Assembly (NCBI GenBank): GCA_041677345.1
Contig: JBAYQE010000026.1
Location: forward strand, 1-32,069
Direction of reading: 5' to 3'
DNA: 32,069 nucleotides
Source: JALOAT01 sp041677345
GTDB lineage: Bacteria > Pseudomonadota > Gammaproteobacteria > Thiohalomonadales > Thiohalomonadaceae
Part shown: piece after piece, positions 1 to 7,044 of the stretch
Layout: each line of letters starts with the position of its first letter
How positions within the stretch are numbered: the first letter of the stretch is position 1
Notes under the pieces: model-generated
Database searches by the model: none
What the model saw: the letters and a program-made list of their open reading frames with translations, nothing else
What the model was told of the DNA's origin: nothing
Program-made: the position numbers and the translations under genes

Positions 1-135
1 CGCCAGCCATTGGCCGAGCCCCTCCAGGTCGCGGCGGTAGGCCGCGAGCGTGTTTTCAGACAGGCCGCGCTCCATCCAGAGTGCGTCGAGAAAGCGTTCC
101 AGCAGGGCCCGATCGGCTTCAGAGAGCGCCTTCAT
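1..135 (-). CDS. xerD: XerD tyrosine recombinase, N-terminal part (cut by window edge)
   Basis: Only the first 45 codons are present; the gene continues past the left edge. The translated start (MKALSEADRALLERFLDALW, then a segment ending ENTLAAYRRDLEGLGQWLA) matches the N-terminal SAM-like core-binding domain of XerD, especially the FLDALW and ENTLxAYRRDL signatures. XerD acts with XerC at dif to resolve chromosome dimers at the division septum. The catalytic domain (R-H-R-Y) lies outside the window and cannot be checked. The ATG at 135 lies inside the last codons of ogt, giving a 17-nt overlap in a different frame, so the two genes are probably cotranscribed and translationally coupled. Confidence 0.85.
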   Translation of the reverse strand, partial: MKALSEADRALLERFLDALWMERGLSENTLAAYRRDLEGLGQWLA

Positions 136-604
136 GCCGCAACAGCCAGGCCTTGAGTTCGAGCGGATCGCCGTAGAGCGCACCCATGTAGCCGCCCAGG
201 CCCTCCCGCGCCACCACGCGGTGGCAAGGCGTGAGAATGGGGATGGGGTTGGCGCGGCAGGCACCGGCCACGGCGCGCGGGCCGCTGTGCAACTGTTCCG
301 CCAGTTCGCCGTAGGTGCGTACCTCACCCACCGGGATGGCACGCATCGCGGCCCACACCCGCTCCTGGAATGGCGTGCCGGCGGTACGCAGGGGAATGCG
401 GGCACGTTTTTTCGGGTTGTCGAAGTAGGCCTTCACCGCCGCCACCGCCTGTTCTGCACCGGCGGCAGGACGCTTGAGCGGGTGGTCGGCGGGCAGGAAA
501 TCCATGTGCGCGATGGCGCCATCGGCCACGCGGATGCCAAGGCGCAGGCCGCCCGGCAACGGGGTGGCGATCACTGCCTCATAGGACTCATTCACCTTCT
601 GCAT
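119..604 (-). CDS. ogt: Methylated-DNA--protein-cysteine methyltransferase
   Basis: A 161-residue suicide alkyltransferase that removes O6-alkyl groups from guanine (and O4 from thymine) in DNA. The active-site motif PCHRV is present with the acceptor Cys at about residue 127, preceded by the RAVAGACRANP helix and followed by GGY. The N-terminal domain (about 1-75) is the less conserved half and the C-terminal 85 residues are the catalytic domain. Length is usual for Ogt/MGMT proteins without an AdaA part. The ATG at 604 has a GGAGGA ribosome-binding site about 7 nt upstream; a longer in-frame extension upstream has no family similarity. It overlaps the upstream repeat-rich gene (stop at 588) by 17 nt and downstream xerD by 17 nt, so the three look like one transcript. 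Confidence 0.93.
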   Translation of the reverse strand: MQKVNESYEAVIATPLPGGLRLGIRVADGAIAHMDFLPADHPLKRPAAGAEQAVAAVKAYFDNPKKRARIPLRTAGTPFQERVWAAMRAIPVGEVRTYGELAEQLHSGPRAVAGACRANPIPILTPCHRVVAREGLGGYMGALYGDPLELKAWLLRHEGAL

Positions 605-2399
605 CACCGTTCCTCCTGAGCCGCAGTTGCTCGATCTCACGCCCGAGCAGGGCACGCCGCGCCGTGTCGTCGGTGGCCGCGAGTAACTGGCGGAGCATGT
701 TTTCGGCATCCTCCTGCAGACCCGCCTTCGCGAGGGACTGGGCAGCCTGGTAGCGCGCTGTCTGTGCCCACGGATCCATGGCGTCCGCCTGCGCCAGCGT
801 GGCCGAACGCAGGTAGAGTGCCGCGGCCTCCCGGTGCCGGTCCTGGGCGCTGCGAGAATCTGCCATCCAGTAGAGCAGCTCACGACGCTGCTGGCCTTGG
901 CTCAGGGGGTGGAGCCGCTCGAAGGCCACGTAGGCCGCCTCGTGCTCGCCCACTGACTGCAGGTCGAACAGCAACTGCATGAGCTGATCGTAACGCTCGG
1001 GCGGCGCATCGGCAGGCGGCGGAACCAGGGCGGTGACGGCCTCCACGGCCGCCCCATGGCGACCGCCCAGCAGCAAGACGCGGGCGCGCCGCAACTGCCA
1101 GCCGTAGACATCGGCAACACCAGGCGGCGGCACTTCGATGGTGTCCACCAGTTGCGAGGCCAGGGGCATGTCGGCTCGGCGCAGCGCCCGGTCGAACAGC
1201 GCCCAGCGTGCGGCCATGGGGATGGGGGTACCGGTCGGAAGCCCGTGCAGGTAAAGGGCCTCCAGCAGGGCAGGCCCCTGCGGCAGCGACAACAGGCGCT
1301 CGACGAAGGCATGGTGGGCGTGCTCACGCAGGGCCTCGTCGGCGGCATGCCGTGCCAGCCAGGCATAGAGCGAGCGGGCACGTACGGGATACATGGGACC
1401 GGCGGCATCGGCCGCGGCCAGCCAGCGCGCATCATCGCCCACCAGCCACTGCTCGCGGTTGGCTACACCCAGGGCGTAGCCGGTGTAGGCCTCCCATAGC
1501 TGGTCCGGCTTCAGCCCGGACAGCCCGTGCAGCGGCGCCGGGAGGTACGGCAACACCTGCTCCAGGGCCAGCACCTGCGCGGCGTAGTCGTTCATGGCGA
1601 TCGCGGCCTCCGCCACGACCGCATGGAAGGCCGGACGCAATTCATCCGGGAGCTTCTCGTCCTTGAGCCTGCGGCGTGCAGCCTGAAACACCAAGCGTGG
1701 TTCTTCGCCGCGACGCAGGCTTGCGTAGAGCTGCAGCGCTTCGGTCTCGGCGACCGCAACGAGCTGCGCCAGCACGGCTTCGGCTTCGCCCGCACGCCCG
1801 TTCTGCAGGAACACGCGTGCGCTGAGCAGCCGCTCCTCGTCGGTGCGTTCGGGATGCTCCTGACGATAGCGCACCATCACCGTAAAGGCGTCGCCAGCGC
1901 GGCCCTCGTCAAGGTAGCTGCGGATCAGCAGGCGCTGCCAGCGTGCCGCAGCACCAGCGTCGGCGGTGTCGGTGGCGGTCCAGAAGAGCTGTGCGAGCAG
2001 CTGACGGGCGGTGCGGCCCTGGTGGGATTCCACCAGCGCAGTCGCACGCTGTTCGAGTACCCAAGGCAGGATTTCTGTGGAAACGTAGGGGGTGATCTGG
2101 AGCAGCCGGTGTTCGATGTCCTGCCAGCGCTCGCGCTCGGTGAGCAGGGCAATGCGCACCTTTTCCCATTGCAGCCAATGCGGATCGGCAGAGGGCTCGG
2201 CCTGCTCTTTCTCGATGAGTTGCAACGCCAGTTCCGGCGCTCCCGCGCGGGCCAGCGCCGCCAGTTCCGCGAGGCGATCCGGGGCCTCCTGTGCGGTTGT
2301 GAGGCCCGACACCAAGGCGGACAGGAAAACGAAAAGGCGGATGCCGTGACGGCATCCGCCCCTGGTACGAACGGCGGGATCGAAAAGCGGGCGCTGCAT
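588..2399 (-). CDS. Secreted helical-repeat (TPR-like) protein of unknown function
   Basis: I do not recognise this 603-residue protein as a named family. It has a basic N-terminus, a hydrophobic stretch (LFVFLSALVSGL, about 22-33) and a likely signal-peptidase site near TTA-QEA, so export to the periplasm is likely. The rest is alanine/leucine/arginine-rich alpha helix in antiparallel pairs typical of tetratricopeptide-like solenoids (examples: ELALQLIEKEQAE, AGEAEAVLAQLVAVAE, HREAAALYLRSATLAQ). No catalytic motif is visible. The ATG at 2399 is chosen because it alone supplies the complete signal peptide. Oddly, an intrinsic terminator lies over codons 14-25. It follows rplS by 19 nt and overlaps ogt at its 3' end. 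A scaffold or envelope-assembly role is possible but unsupported. Confidence 0.75.
   Translation of the reverse strand: MQRPLFDPAVRTRGGCRHGIRLFVFLSALVSGLTTAQEAPDRLAELAALARAGAPELALQLIEKEQAEPSADPHWLQWEKVRIALLTERERWQDIEHRLLQITPYVSTEILPWVLEQRATALVESHQGRTARQLLAQLFWTATDTADAGAAARWQRLLIRSYLDEGRAGDAFTVMVRYRQEHPERTDEERLLSARVFLQNGRAGEAEAVLAQLVAVAETEALQLYASLRRGEEPRLVFQAARRRLKDEKLPDELRPAFHAVVAEAAIAMNDYAAQVLALEQVLPYLPAPLHGLSGLKPDQLWEAYTGYALGVANREQWLVGDDARWLAAADAAGPMYPVRARSLYAWLARHAADEALREHAHHAFVERLLSLPQGPALLEALYLHGLPTGTPIPMAARWALFDRALRRADMPLASQLVDTIEVPPPGVADVYGWQLRRARVLLLGGRHGAAVEAVTALVPPPADAPPERYDQLMQLLFDLQSVGEHEAAYVAFERLHPLSQGQQRRELLYWMADSRSAQDRHREAAALYLRSATLAQADAMDPWAQTARYQAAQSLAKAGLQEDAENMLRQLLAATDDTARRALLGREIEQLRLRRNGDAEGE
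2324..2360 (-). terminator. Intrinsic terminator of the rpsP-rplS operon, inside the next ORF
   Basis: On the minus strand an 11-bp perfect stem (GGCGGATGCCG, loop TCA, CGGCATCCGCC) is followed at once by TTTTCGTTTTCC. This is a textbook Rho-independent terminator for transcripts arriving from rplS. It lies 39 nt inside the coding sequence that begins at 2399: the stem encodes residues 14-22 and the U-tract encodes Leu-Phe-Val-Phe of the signal peptide. The plus strand has no U-tract after the hairpin. Confidence 0.8.
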
Positions 2400-2418
2400 C
2401 GCCCCGCCGTCGAAGCCC

Positions 2419-2763
2419 TTAGAGCTTCTCGCGGATGCGCGCGGACTTGCCAGTGCGCTCACGCAGATAGTACAGCTTGGCTCGACGCACAGCACCGCGG
2501 CGCTTCACCGTAATGCTGTGTACAACAGGGCTGTAGGTCTGGAACACGCGCTCCACGCCTTCGCCATGGGAGACCTTGCGCACGGTGAACGCGGAGTTCA
2601 GGCCGCGGTTGCGCTTGGCGATGACGACGCCTTCAAAGGCCTGCAGACGCTCGCGTTCGCCTTCCTTCACCTTCACCTGCACGATCACGGTGTCGCCCGG
2701 GCCGAAGGCGGGGACCTCGCGGGTCATTTGTTCTTTCTCAAGTTGTTCGATGATGTTGCTCAT
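2419..2763 (-). CDS. rplS: 50S ribosomal protein L19
   Basis: A 114-residue protein matching L19 along its full length: MSNIIEQLEKEQM start, the FGPGDTVIVQVKVKEG strand region, the basic core FEGVVIAKRNRGLNSAFTVR and the C-terminal RAKLYYLRERTGK. L19 sits at the interface of the 30S and 50S subunits. It is last in the conserved order rpsP-rimM-trmD-rplS. The gap to trmD is 40 nt. Expression is expected to be tied to the operon promoter upstream of rpsP, and the operon terminator is just downstream, inside the following gene. Confidence 0.98.
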   Translation of the reverse strand: MSNIIEQLEKEQMTREVPAFGPGDTVIVQVKVKEGERERLQAFEGVVIAKRNRGLNSAFTVRKVSHGEGVERVFQTYSPVVHSITVKRRGAVRRAKLYYLRERTGKSARIREKL

Positions 2764-2803
2764 TGCTGCTCGCTCCCAAAAGGCTGCGCGGATTGTATCC
2801 GAT

Positions 2804-3544
2804 TCAGTCCTGCTCGTGTTCCCGAATGAATTCCTGAAGCAGCAAATGCTGCTCGTCGTTCAACTCAACCGCGGCCAGCAGATCCGGCCGCCTCAGCCAG
2901 GTACGCCCCAGCGCCTGTTTCAGACGCCAGCGGCGGATGGCCGCGTGATCACCGCCTTGCAGTACTGCCGGCACTGCCCGCCCGTCGATCACCTCGGGGC
3001 GCGTGTAGTGCGGATAGTCCAGCAGGCCGTCACTGAACGAATCCTGCTCCGCAGACTGGTCATGGCCCAAGGCGCCCGGCAACAGCCGCACCACCGCATC
3101 GATCACCACCATGGCTGCCAATTCGCCGCCCGAGAGCACGTAATCGCCGATGGACAGCTCCTCGTCCACCTCACTCTCGATGAGGCGCTCGTCCACGCCC
3201 TCGTAGCGCCCGGCCACCATGATGAGCCGCGGCAGCGCCGCCAGCTCGCGCACCTTGGCCTGATCCAGCAAACTGCCCTGGGGAGAGAGGTACACCACCC
3301 GGGCTTCGCTGCCGTCATCGCGCGCCGCGCGAATGGCCTCGCGCAGGGGCTCCACCTGCATCACCATGCCGGGGCCGCCGCCGTAAGGCCGGTCGTCCAC
3401 CCGCCGGTGCTTGTCGGCCGTGAAATCCCGCGGATTCCACAGCCCGAATTCGAACAGTCCGCCGCGATACGCCCGGCCGGTGATGCCGTGCCCGGTGACC
3501 GCCTCGAACATCTCGGGGAACAGGGTCACCACGTCGATGCGCAT
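2804..3544 (-). CDS. trmD: tRNA (guanine-N1-)-methyltransferase, m1G37
   Basis: A 246-residue SPOUT-class enzyme that methylates G37 next to the anticodon with S-adenosylmethionine and so prevents +1 frameshifting. Family landmarks are present in order: MRIDVVTLFPEMF at the N-terminus, the GGGPGMVMQVEPL loop, VAGRYEGVDERLIE, and the knot segment SIGDYVLSGGELAAMVVIDA. The C-terminal helical domain (PHYTRPEV onward) is complete. Length is normal for the family. The ATG at 3544 is separated from the rimM stop by one nucleotide, so translation is probably coupled. Confidence 0.98.
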   Translation of the reverse strand: MRIDVVTLFPEMFEAVTGHGITGRAYRGGLFEFGLWNPRDFTADKHRRVDDRPYGGGPGMVMQVEPLREAIRAARDDGSEARVVYLSPQGSLLDQAKVRELAALPRLIMVAGRYEGVDERLIESEVDEELSIGDYVLSGGELAAMVVIDAVVRLLPGALGHDQSAEQDSFSDGLLDYPHYTRPEVIDGRAVPAVLQGGDHAAIRRWRLKQALGRTWLRRPDLLAAVELNDEQHLLLQEFIREHEQD

Positions 3545-3545
3545 G

Positions 3546-4055
3546 CTAGAACTCGGGATCCCAGTCCACCGTCAGCCGCCCGGCCGCCAGATCCACCGAC
3601 TGCACCGCCTCGCCCGGGGTGTAGGGAATGAGGCGTTCGCGCTCCCCTTCCACCACCAGCACGTCGTTGGCGCCGGTTTCCATCAGCGCGGCCACGATCC
3701 CCAGCTCCACGCCCTGGAGGTTGAGCACCTTCAGGCCGATGAGGTCGGACCAGTAATATTCGCCTTCCGCGGCCTCGGGCAGTTCGCTGCGCCGAACCGC
3801 AATGGTGGTACCCACCAGCGCCGCCGCTGCATCGCGGTCGTCATACCCCTTCAGCTGAGCGACCACGCCCTTGCCCTGTCCGCGCCCGCCGGCCAACTGC
3901 ACCGGCACCCAGCCTTCCTGCCTGCGCAGGTGCCAAGTGGCATAACTCAAGATGTTCTCGCGCGGCGCGGTGTAGGAATAGACCTTCACCCACCCGCGCA
4001 CACCGTACAGGCCGGAGATCCGGCCCATTTCGATGTATTCGTCTTCCTGCGTCAT
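3546..4055 (-). CDS. rimM: Ribosome maturation factor RimM
   Basis: A 169-residue 16S-processing factor that binds S19 and helps mature the 30S head. The N-terminal RimM domain (about 8-88) begins with the signature GRISGLYGVRGWVKVYSYT. A PRC-barrel domain follows (about 100-167), beginning EYYWSDLIGLKV and ending in the usual ERLIPYTPGEAV...VDWDPEF pattern. Length and gene order (rpsP upstream, trmD one nucleotide downstream) are standard. The ATG at 4055 is the natural start, about 38 nt after rpsP. Confidence 0.97.
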   Translation of the reverse strand: MTQEDEYIEMGRISGLYGVRGWVKVYSYTAPRENILSYATWHLRRQEGWVPVQLAGGRGQGKGVVAQLKGYDDRDAAAALVGTTIAVRRSELPEAAEGEYYWSDLIGLKVLNLQGVELGIVAALMETGANDVLVVEGERERLIPYTPGEAVQSVDLAAGRLTVDWDPEF

Positions 4056-4093
4056 GCGGTATGGATTGCCGCGGACGCGGTCGACGCCAAGAC

Positions 4094-4339
4094 TCAGGCA
4101 GCCGCCTGCTTCTTCAGAAGGCTGGCAACGCGGTCGGACACCTGCGCACCGTTGCCCTGCCAGTAGGCCAGGCGCTCGCCGTTGATGGCGAACGGCTGCT
4201 CGCCGCCCTTGGCCACCGGGTTGAAGAAACCCAGGCGTTCGATGAAGCGGCCGTCACGACGGTTGCGGCTGTCGGTCACGACGATGCTGTAAAAGGGGCG
4301 CTTCTTGGCACCGCCGCGGGCGAGACGAATGATCACCAT
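4094..4339 (-). CDS. rpsP: 30S ribosomal protein S16
   Basis: An 81-residue protein with the S16 start MVIIRLARGGAKKRPFYSIV, the VTDSRNRRDGRFIERLGFFNP core and the usual basic end. S16 binds 16S rRNA early in 30S assembly. The reading frame stays open upstream for 67 more codons, but nothing there resembles S16 and the promoter lies within that stretch, so the ATG at 4339 is taken as the start, with GACGAGGAACAG upstream as ribosome-binding site. It is the first gene of rpsP-rimM-trmD-rplS. Confidence 0.98.
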   Translation of the reverse strand: MVIIRLARGGAKKRPFYSIVVTDSRNRRDGRFIERLGFFNPVAKGGEQPFAINGERLAYWQGNGAQVSDRVASLLKKQAAA

Positions 4340-4412
4340 GGTGTTACTGTTCCTCGTCGTACAAACGAACAGGGCCGCAACACGGCGACCCGGGGCTAAA
4401 CGAAAGCCGGGT

Positions 4413-4441
4413 ATTGTACGCAAGCGTTTTCCCCGTGGCAA
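4413..4441 (-). promoter_or_regulatory. Sigma-70 promoter of the rpsP operon
   Basis: On the minus strand TTGCCA (4441-4436) and TACAAT (4418-4413) are separated by exactly 17 nt. Each matches consensus at five of six positions. The predicted start near 4406 gives a leader of about 65 nt before the S16 ATG. Confidence 0.7.
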
Positions 4442-4459
4442 ACGGGGGCTGGGAAAAAA

Positions 4460-4592
4460 GCTGAAACACGGGGAACACGGGGGAATCAGGATTACGAGTA
4501 GGAGCGGCCTCAGGCCGCGATTCACCTTCAACCCGAGCATCGCGGCCTGAGGCCGCTCCTACAGGAAAATTGGGTCCCCCGTGTTAAGGCTT
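4460..4592. repeat. Composite element A: inverted REP pair inside CACGGGG arms
   Basis: Core: two copies of a 24-nt REP (begins GTAGGAGCGG, ends CCGCGAT) in perfect inverted orientation at 4498-4521 and 4539-4562, 17 nt apart. Each copy also has its own hairpin GCGGCC-TCA-GGCCGC. Flanks: a left arm at 4460-4485 with a 9-nt-period motif (GAAACACGG, GGAACACGG) and an inverted right arm at 4572-4592 (CCCCCGTGTTAAGGCTTTT). The right arm runs up to the ffh stop codon. The element fills most of the ffh-rpsP gap (4340-4592), between ffh and the rpsP promoter. GTAG-headed REPs of this kind are mobilised in trans by RAYT transposases; none is in this window. Confidence 0.9.
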
Positions 4593-5948
4593 TTAGAAAG
4601 GCATCCCCGGCATGCGCCCCTTGAGGCCGCGGAGCATCTTGGCCATGCCGCCTTTTTTCATGGACTTCATCATCTTCTGCATCTGGGCGAACTGCTTGAG
4701 CAGGCGGTTGATATCCTGCACCTGGGTACCGGAGCCCGCCGCGATACGGCGCTTGCGGGAACCCTTGATGAGGTCGGGGTGGCGGCGCTCGCCGGGGGTC
4801 ATGGAGTTGATGATGGCGACGACGCGGCCGAATTCCTTGTCGTTGACCTGGTTGCGCACGTGTTCGGGCACCTGGGACATGCCGGGGAGCTTGTCCATGA
4901 TGCTCATGACGCCGCCCATCTTGCCCAGTTGCTGGAGCTGGTCGCGGAAGTCCTCCAGGTCGAAGCCCTTGCCCTTGGTGATCTTCGTCGCGAGCTTGGC
5001 GGCCTGTTCCTGATCGACCTTGCGCTGCACCTCCTCCACCAGGGTGAGCACGTCGCCCATGCCCAGGATGCGTGAGGCCACGCGATCGGGGTGGAAAGTC
5101 TCCAGGGCGGCGGTCTTCTCACCCACGCCCATGAACTTGATGGGCTTGCCGGTGATGTGGCGCACCGACAGGGCCGCGCCGCCGCGGGCGTCACCGTCGG
5201 TCTTGGTGAGCACCACGCCGGTGAGCGGCAGGGCGTCGTTGAAGGCCTTGGCGGTGTTGGCCGCGTCCTGGCCGGTCATGCTGTCCACCACGAACAGGGT
5301 CTCGGTGGGTTCCAGGGCCGCGTGCAGGCGCTGGATCTCGCCCATCATGGCCTCGTCCACGTGCAGACGGCCGGCGGTGTCGAAGATCAGCACGTCGTTG
5401 TGGTGCTTGCGCGCATAGTCGGCGGCGGCCTTGGCGATGGCCACCGGGTCCTGGTTCGGGTCCGACGGGAAGAAGTCCACGCCGATCTCGCCCGCCAGGG
5501 TCTTGAGCTGGTCGATGGCCGCGGGGCGGTAGACGTCGCCGCTGGCCACCACCACGGATTTCTTGCGCGTCTCCTTCAGCATGCGCGCCAGCTTGGCCAC
5601 GGTGGTGGTCTTGCCGGAGCCCTGCAGGCCGGCCATGAGGATGGTCACCGGCGGGCGGGCGTTGAGGTTCAGCTCGACGGTCTCCGCGCCCATGATGCGG
5701 ACCAGCTCCTCGTGAACGATCTTCACCAGGGTCTGGCCGGGGGTGAGGCTCTGCAACACCTCCTGGCCTACGGCGCGCTCGCGCACGTGCTCGATGAGTT
5801 CGCGGATCACCGGCAGGGCCACGTCGGCCTCGATCAGGGCCATGCGTACCTCGCGCAGGGTCTCCTTGATGTTGTCTTCGGTGAGGCGGCCGGCGCCGCG
5901 CAGGTCGCGAAGGGTTCGGGTAAGTCGTTCGGTCAGGCCGTCGAACAT
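4593..5948 (-). CDS. ffh: Signal recognition particle protein Ffh (SRP54)
   Basis: A 451-residue GTPase that binds 4.5S RNA and signal sequences and delivers nascent membrane proteins to FtsY. The N domain (about 1-90) is followed by the G domain with P-loop GLQGSGKTTT (about 107-116), DTAGRLHVDE, and TKTDGDARGG. The methionine-rich M domain (from about 325) contains the RNA-binding SGSRKRRIA-like segment (KGSRKRRIAAGSG) and the run of Met and Lys near MQKMMKSMKKGGM. Length is normal. The ATG at 5948 is preceded by GAGG. It is monocistronic in appearance, and its stop codon abuts repeat element A. Confidence 0.98.
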   Translation of the reverse strand: MFDGLTERLTRTLRDLRGAGRLTEDNIKETLREVRMALIEADVALPVIRELIEHVRERAVGQEVLQSLTPGQTLVKIVHEELVRIMGAETVELNLNARPPVTILMAGLQGSGKTTTVAKLARMLKETRKKSVVVASGDVYRPAAIDQLKTLAGEIGVDFFPSDPNQDPVAIAKAAADYARKHHNDVLIFDTAGRLHVDEAMMGEIQRLHAALEPTETLFVVDSMTGQDAANTAKAFNDALPLTGVVLTKTDGDARGGAALSVRHITGKPIKFMGVGEKTAALETFHPDRVASRILGMGDVLTLVEEVQRKVDQEQAAKLATKITKGKGFDLEDFRDQLQQLGKMGGVMSIMDKLPGMSQVPEHVRNQVNDKEFGRVVAIINSMTPGERRHPDLIKGSRKRRIAAGSGTQVQDINRLLKQFAQMQKMMKSMKKGGMAKMLRGLKGRMPGMPF

Positions 5949-5975
5949 GGAAAACCTCGGGGGAAATGGCGATCA

Positions 5976-6014
5976 CGGGCCAACGGGGCCCGGCTGCGCG
6001 CCAAGCCGCGCAGC
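5976..6014 (-). promoter_or_regulatory. Two consecutive hairpins in the ffh leader
   Basis: The predicted ffh 5' leader contains an 8-bp stem (GCTGCGCG/CGCGCAGC, 5993-6000 with 6007-6014, 6-nt loop) and then a 6-bp GC stem (5976-5981 with 5987-5992). They lie between the putative -10 element and the ffh ATG. Neither has a U-tract, so they are not intrinsic terminators; a folded leader is inferred only. Confidence 0.4.
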
Positions 6015-6026
6015 GGCAAGGGCGGA

Positions 6027-6032
6027 ATTATA
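6027..6032 (-). promoter_or_regulatory. Possible ffh -10 element (TATAAT)
   Basis: A perfect TATAAT on the minus strand 80 nt upstream of the ffh ATG, overlapping the stop codon of the preceding hydrolase gene. No convincing -35 lies 16-18 nt upstream (CTCCGG at 17 nt), so the call rests on the -10 and the position. Confidence 0.4.
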
Positions 6033-6792
6033 GCGTGAAGACCTCGTCGCCGGAGAGCTGGCCTACATCGCGGTCGCGAATGAGCTCGCGGCATTCCTGC
6101 GCGATGGTTTGTTCCTCGCCCGGCTTGGCATGGGTAAGGAAGATGCGCGGATTGTGCCTGAGCTTGCGCAGGTCCTCGGCCAGCAGGCTCGGGCAATAAT
6201 GCCGTGCCATGCGGCAGAGCGCGATCTCCTCATTGGAAAAGGCCGCTTCCACCACCAGCAGGTCCAGGCGCGGCTCGGCGTTGAGCGCCTCCCAGAAACC
6301 ATCGTTGGTGGTGGTATCGCCGCTGAAGGCGAAGGTACCTGTGGGACTGCTGACCCGGTACCCGACCGTGGGGACGATATGGTTCACGGGGATCATGCGG
6401 AACTCCACCCGTCCCGCGCGCACCGGCCCCGACGGGTCCATGGGAAAAAAGCGCAGCACGGGACGTTCCGGGTGCGGCAGGCGGGTGAAATCCGGCCAGA
6501 TGACGCCGTTGAACAGGTGTTCCTCGAGGGCCCGCAGGGTTTCGGGCAGGGCGTAAACCTCGATGGGTTCACGGATCATGTCGAAGATGCTGTCGGCCAT
6601 GAGCGGTATGCAATGCACATGGTCGAGGTGAGAATGGGTGAGGAAGATACGGCGAATACATGCCATCTCCTCCAGGGTGAGGCTGCCCACGCCGCTACCT
6701 GCGTCGATCAGGTTTTCGTGATCGACCAGGAAAGATGTCGTCCGGTGTCCGGCCCCGATGCCACCGCTGCACCCCAGAACACGAAGCTCCAT
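6028..6792 (-). CDS. Metallo-beta-lactamase-fold hydrolase, cyclic-nucleotide phosphodiesterase/RNase Z-like
   Basis: A 254-residue soluble protein. The metal-binding motif HSHLDH (about 53-58) follows IFLT, as in the MBL superfamily; further ligands are probably the His in VNHIVPT, the Asp in FSGDTTTND and the His in FLTHAKPG. The LDHVHCIPLMADSIFD context resembles the class II 3',5'-cyclic nucleotide phosphodiesterase/RNase Z branch, but the substrate cannot be read from sequence. The start MELRVLGCSGGIGAG at 6792 is the natural beta-strand start; a second ATG 18 nt upstream is possible. It lies upstream of ffh on the same strand and is divergent from the ypjD-like gene. Confidence 0.8.
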   Translation of the reverse strand: MELRVLGCSGGIGAGHRTTSFLVDHENLIDAGSGVGSLTLEEMACIRRIFLTHSHLDHVHCIPLMADSIFDMIREPIEVYALPETLRALEEHLFNGVIWPDFTRLPHPERPVLRFFPMDPSGPVRAGRVEFRMIPVNHIVPTVGYRVSSPTGTFAFSGDTTTNDGFWEALNAEPRLDLLVVEAAFSNEEIALCRMARHYCPSLLAEDLRKLRHNPRIFLTHAKPGEEQTIAQECRELIRDRDVGQLSGDEVFTL

Positions 6793-6882
6793 ACGAACCC
6801 GACTCTCCATGCCGCTACCTGCGGCGCAGCCTGTGGTTTTTGGCCCGGACGGCCATGCCGCCCACACTTTGCATGGTCACGA

Positions 6883-6912
6883 TCTTTAGCATGCCGGCCG
6901 CGCGTTTGTCAC
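6883..6912 (-). promoter_or_regulatory. Weak candidate promoter for the MBL-fold hydrolase gene
   Basis: GTGACA (6912-6907) and TAAAGA (6888-6883) are separated by 18 nt, with TG one base before the -10 (extended -10). The predicted start is about 85 nt upstream of the ATG at 6792. The rest of the divergent gap 6793-7044 shows no other feature I can support. Confidence 0.3.
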
Positions 6913-7044
6913 AGCGCGCCGTCGCGACAAACCCATTTCATCACCGAATGGACACGATTTCCGGGAAGCCGTTCCCACCGATTAGTGGAGTTTCTTGAGC
7001 GCGCCGAAGTATGCCATCATGCGAGTCCGCAACGGATAAACGCC

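Noticed and set aside
1527..2513. Plus-strand open frame of 328 codons opposite the repeat-rich gene
   Set aside because: It is antisense to a frame with signal peptide, helical pattern and operon position, and its own product has no recognisable pattern. GC-rich codons make such shadows.
4498..4562. CRISPR or integron attC-like site at the REP pairs
   Set aside because: Only two inverted copies per locus, no direct-repeat array, no cas or integrase gene; the GTAG head and inner hairpin fit REPs.
6109..7044. Upstream extension of the ypjD-like frame through the MBL-fold gene
   Set aside because: The open frame is continuous by chance, but family similarity and the first membrane helix begin at the ATG at 7045.
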